DNA of 20,051 nt from a virus, in the IMG/VR virus record IMGVR_UViG_3300010375_000060, positions 1 to 20,051 of that record. One strand, written 5' to 3'. Positions within the stretch are counted from its first letter, which is position 1. Each line of letters starts with the position of its first letter. Below, one piece after another: positions 18,802 to 20,051 of the stretch. The notes below the pieces were generated by a model. The model was not told the origin of the DNA. It searched no databases and saw nothing but the letters and a program-made list of their open reading frames with translations. The position numbers and the translations under genes were made by a program.

Positions 18802-20051
18802 ATGTCTCTCATTGAGACCCTTGAGGCCCGCAAGGCCGAGATCGAGCAGGAGCTCGACACCCTCATTACCGCCGCCGAGACGGAGAGCCGCGCGTTCTCT
18901 GACGAGGAAACCACCAAGCAGGACGAGCTTGTTGCTGAGCACCGTTCCGTCGTCAGCAAGATCGAGTCGCAGAAGGCTGCCGACGAGGTTCGCAAGCAGA
19001 TGGGCGTTCAGCTCGGTTCTGCTGGCCCGACCGCGAAGGTTGTGTCTGAGGCGAACCCGGTCTACCGCAAGGGTGACCTGTCGACGTCGTACTTCCGTGA
19101 CCTTTTCGAGGCAGGCACCGGTGACCCCGAGGCCCGTAATCGGATCATCAAGTCGCAGGAATCGCGCGCCGGCATGACCACCGTCGCAGCCGCGGGTGGA
19201 ACTTTCGCGCCCCCGGAGTGGATCGTCGATGAGTACGTGAAGCTGGCCCGCACGGCCCGCGTCACCGCCGACCTGATGACCCACCAGGAACTGCCGCAGG
19301 GCATTTCCTCGGTGAACCTTCCGAAGGTGTCGACCGGTTCGACTGTTGCGGTCGTGCAGACGCAGAACACGCAGATCAGTTCGACCGACATCACCACCAC
19401 GTCGCTTGCCTCGAGCATCACCACGATCTCGGGCGGTCAGACCGTCGCGATCCAGCTCATCCGTCAGGGGGGCACTCCGATCGACGACGTTGTGCTGTCG
19501 GACCTGGCGCTCGCCTACGCATCGCAGCTTGACCTTCAGGTCATCGCTGGTACCGGTGCCAACGGTCAGCTCAAGGGTCTCGTCTCGTCGGGAACCGTGG
19601 TCACCTTCACGACCACGACCCCGGCGTTCGTTTCCTCGACCGCTGCCGCGTCGTTCTACAACAAGCTGATGTCCGCGATCTCGGCAGTCAACACGACCCG
19701 CTACCTGCCGGCTGACACGATCATCATGCACCCGGCGCGTTGGGCATGGATCCTCGAGGCTCTGGACACGCAGAACCGTCTGCAAGTCTCGCCGTCGTCG
19801 CCGTTCTTCAACGCTGGTGGCGCTCAGAACGATGCGGTTGCTCAGGGTGCGGTAGGCGCGCTGGGTGGTCTGCCCGTTTACATCGACCCGAACATCGCCC
19901 AGAACCTGGGTGCGGGCACGAACCAGGACCAGGTGTACGTCCTGCGTCGTGGGGACAACTGGCTGTGGGAGTCGCCCATCGAGGCGGCGTCGTTCGATGC
20001 GACTTACGCCAACCAGAACTCGGTCTTCTTCCGAGTGCTGGGGTTCAGCGC
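18802..20051 (+). CDS. Major capsid protein, HK97 fold (3' end outside window)
   Basis: The first 416 residues of an HK97-type capsid subunit. Residues 1-70 (SLIETLEARKAEIEQELDTL, then DELVAEHRSVVSKIES) are a coiled-coil delta domain, which acts as internal scaffold and is cut off by the upstream protease. The mature shell sequence begins near the segment VYRKGDLSTSYFRD, and TVAAAGGTFAPPEWIVDEY marks the N-arm/E-loop. Later segments (LDLQVIAGTGANGQLKGLV, LPADTIIMHPARWAWILEAL, GLPVYIDPNIA) are characteristic of the fold. AGGAGG (18791-18796) lies 5 nt before the ATG. No separate scaffold gene is needed. The gene stays open to the window edge. Confidence 0.94.
   Translation, partial: MSLIETLEARKAEIEQELDTLITAAETESRAFSDEETTKQDELVAEHRSVVSKIESQKAADEVRKQMGVQLGSAGPTAKVVSEANPVYRKGDLSTSYFRDLFEAGTGDPEARNRIIKSQESRAGMTTVAAAGGTFAPPEWIVDEYVKLARTARVTADLMTHQELPQGISSVNLPKVSTGSTVAVVQTQNTQISSTDITTTSLASSITTISGGQTVAIQLIRQGGTPIDDVVLSDLALAYASQLDLQVIAGTGANGQLKGLVSSGTVVTFTTTTPAFVSSTAAASFYNKLMSAISAVNTTRYLPADTIIMHPARWAWILEALDTQNRLQVSPSSPFFNAGGAQNDAVAQGAVGALGGLPVYIDPNIAQNLGAGTNQDQVYVLRRGDNWLWESPIEAASFDATYANQNSVFFRVLGFS

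Noticed and set aside
18382-19785. A 467-residue open frame on the - strand opposite protease and capsid
   Set aside because: Arg/Gly-rich shadow of well identified genes, with no ribosome-binding site or family features.
1-20051. CRISPR arrays, insertion sequences and rRNA genes
   Set aside because: No regularly spaced repeats, transposase signatures with terminal repeats, or rRNA-like segments were found.

Overview
The window looks like about half of a temperate, tailed (siphovirus-type) phage or prophage of a high-GC actinobacterium. The reasons are: GC-rich DNA; every convincing gene on the + strand; tight packing with ATGA/GTGA stop-start overlaps; many GTG and TTG starts; promoters that place the transcript start on the ATG (leaderless); DnaA-box-like TTGTCCACA sites; and an HK97-type terminase, portal, protease and capsid block. 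Host genus cannot be fixed from the sequence; a Rhodococcus, Gordonia or Microbacterium-like host would fit. Free phage and integrated prophage cannot be told apart here.

Layout. (1) 1-6365: an accessory operon of mostly small unknown genes, with an N6-adenine-type methyltransferase, a C5-cytosine methyltransferase, two small zinc-ribbon-like proteins, two small helix-turn-helix proteins and a two-helix membrane peptide. It contains two probable leaderless promoters; the one before 4498 is overlapped by a pair of near-identical palindromes. A run of 13 G lies at the 4071-4083 gene junction. (2) 6366-8874: a recombination block. A 15-bp perfect inverted repeat precedes a tyrosine integrase, followed in the same operon by an Hjc-like nuclease, a YqaJ/lambda-exonuclease-type protein and an unknown partner. 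(3) 8875-12148: a replication block. A 242-bp non-coding region holds DnaA-box-like sites, a parS-like palindrome and a large hairpin. It is followed by a small HTH protein, a replisome-organiser-like protein whose own gene carries repeats flanking an AT-rich segment, a small unknown protein, a RepA-like ATPase, an SSB-like protein and a zinc-finger protein. (4) 12149-12281: a strong sigma70-type promoter, a folded leader and a rho-independent terminator. (5) 12282-14663: HTH protein, metallophosphoesterase, four tiny proteins and an HNH endonuclease. (6) 14664-20051: the packaging and head module (TerS, TerL, membrane peptide, portal, protease, capsid; the capsid gene runs off the window).

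How it may work together. The methyltransferases could protect phage DNA. The recombination and replication blocks provide integration, end-processing and a replisome. The 12145 promoter and its terminator look like a gate on the late genes. HNH, TerS and TerL package DNA into the HK97-fold head. The most unusual points are the parS-like site beside DnaA-box-like sites, the possible origin inside the initiator gene, the paired operators on a leaderless promoter, the G13 switch candidate, the promoter-leader-terminator cassette, and abrupt third-codon-position composition flips, some inside genes.
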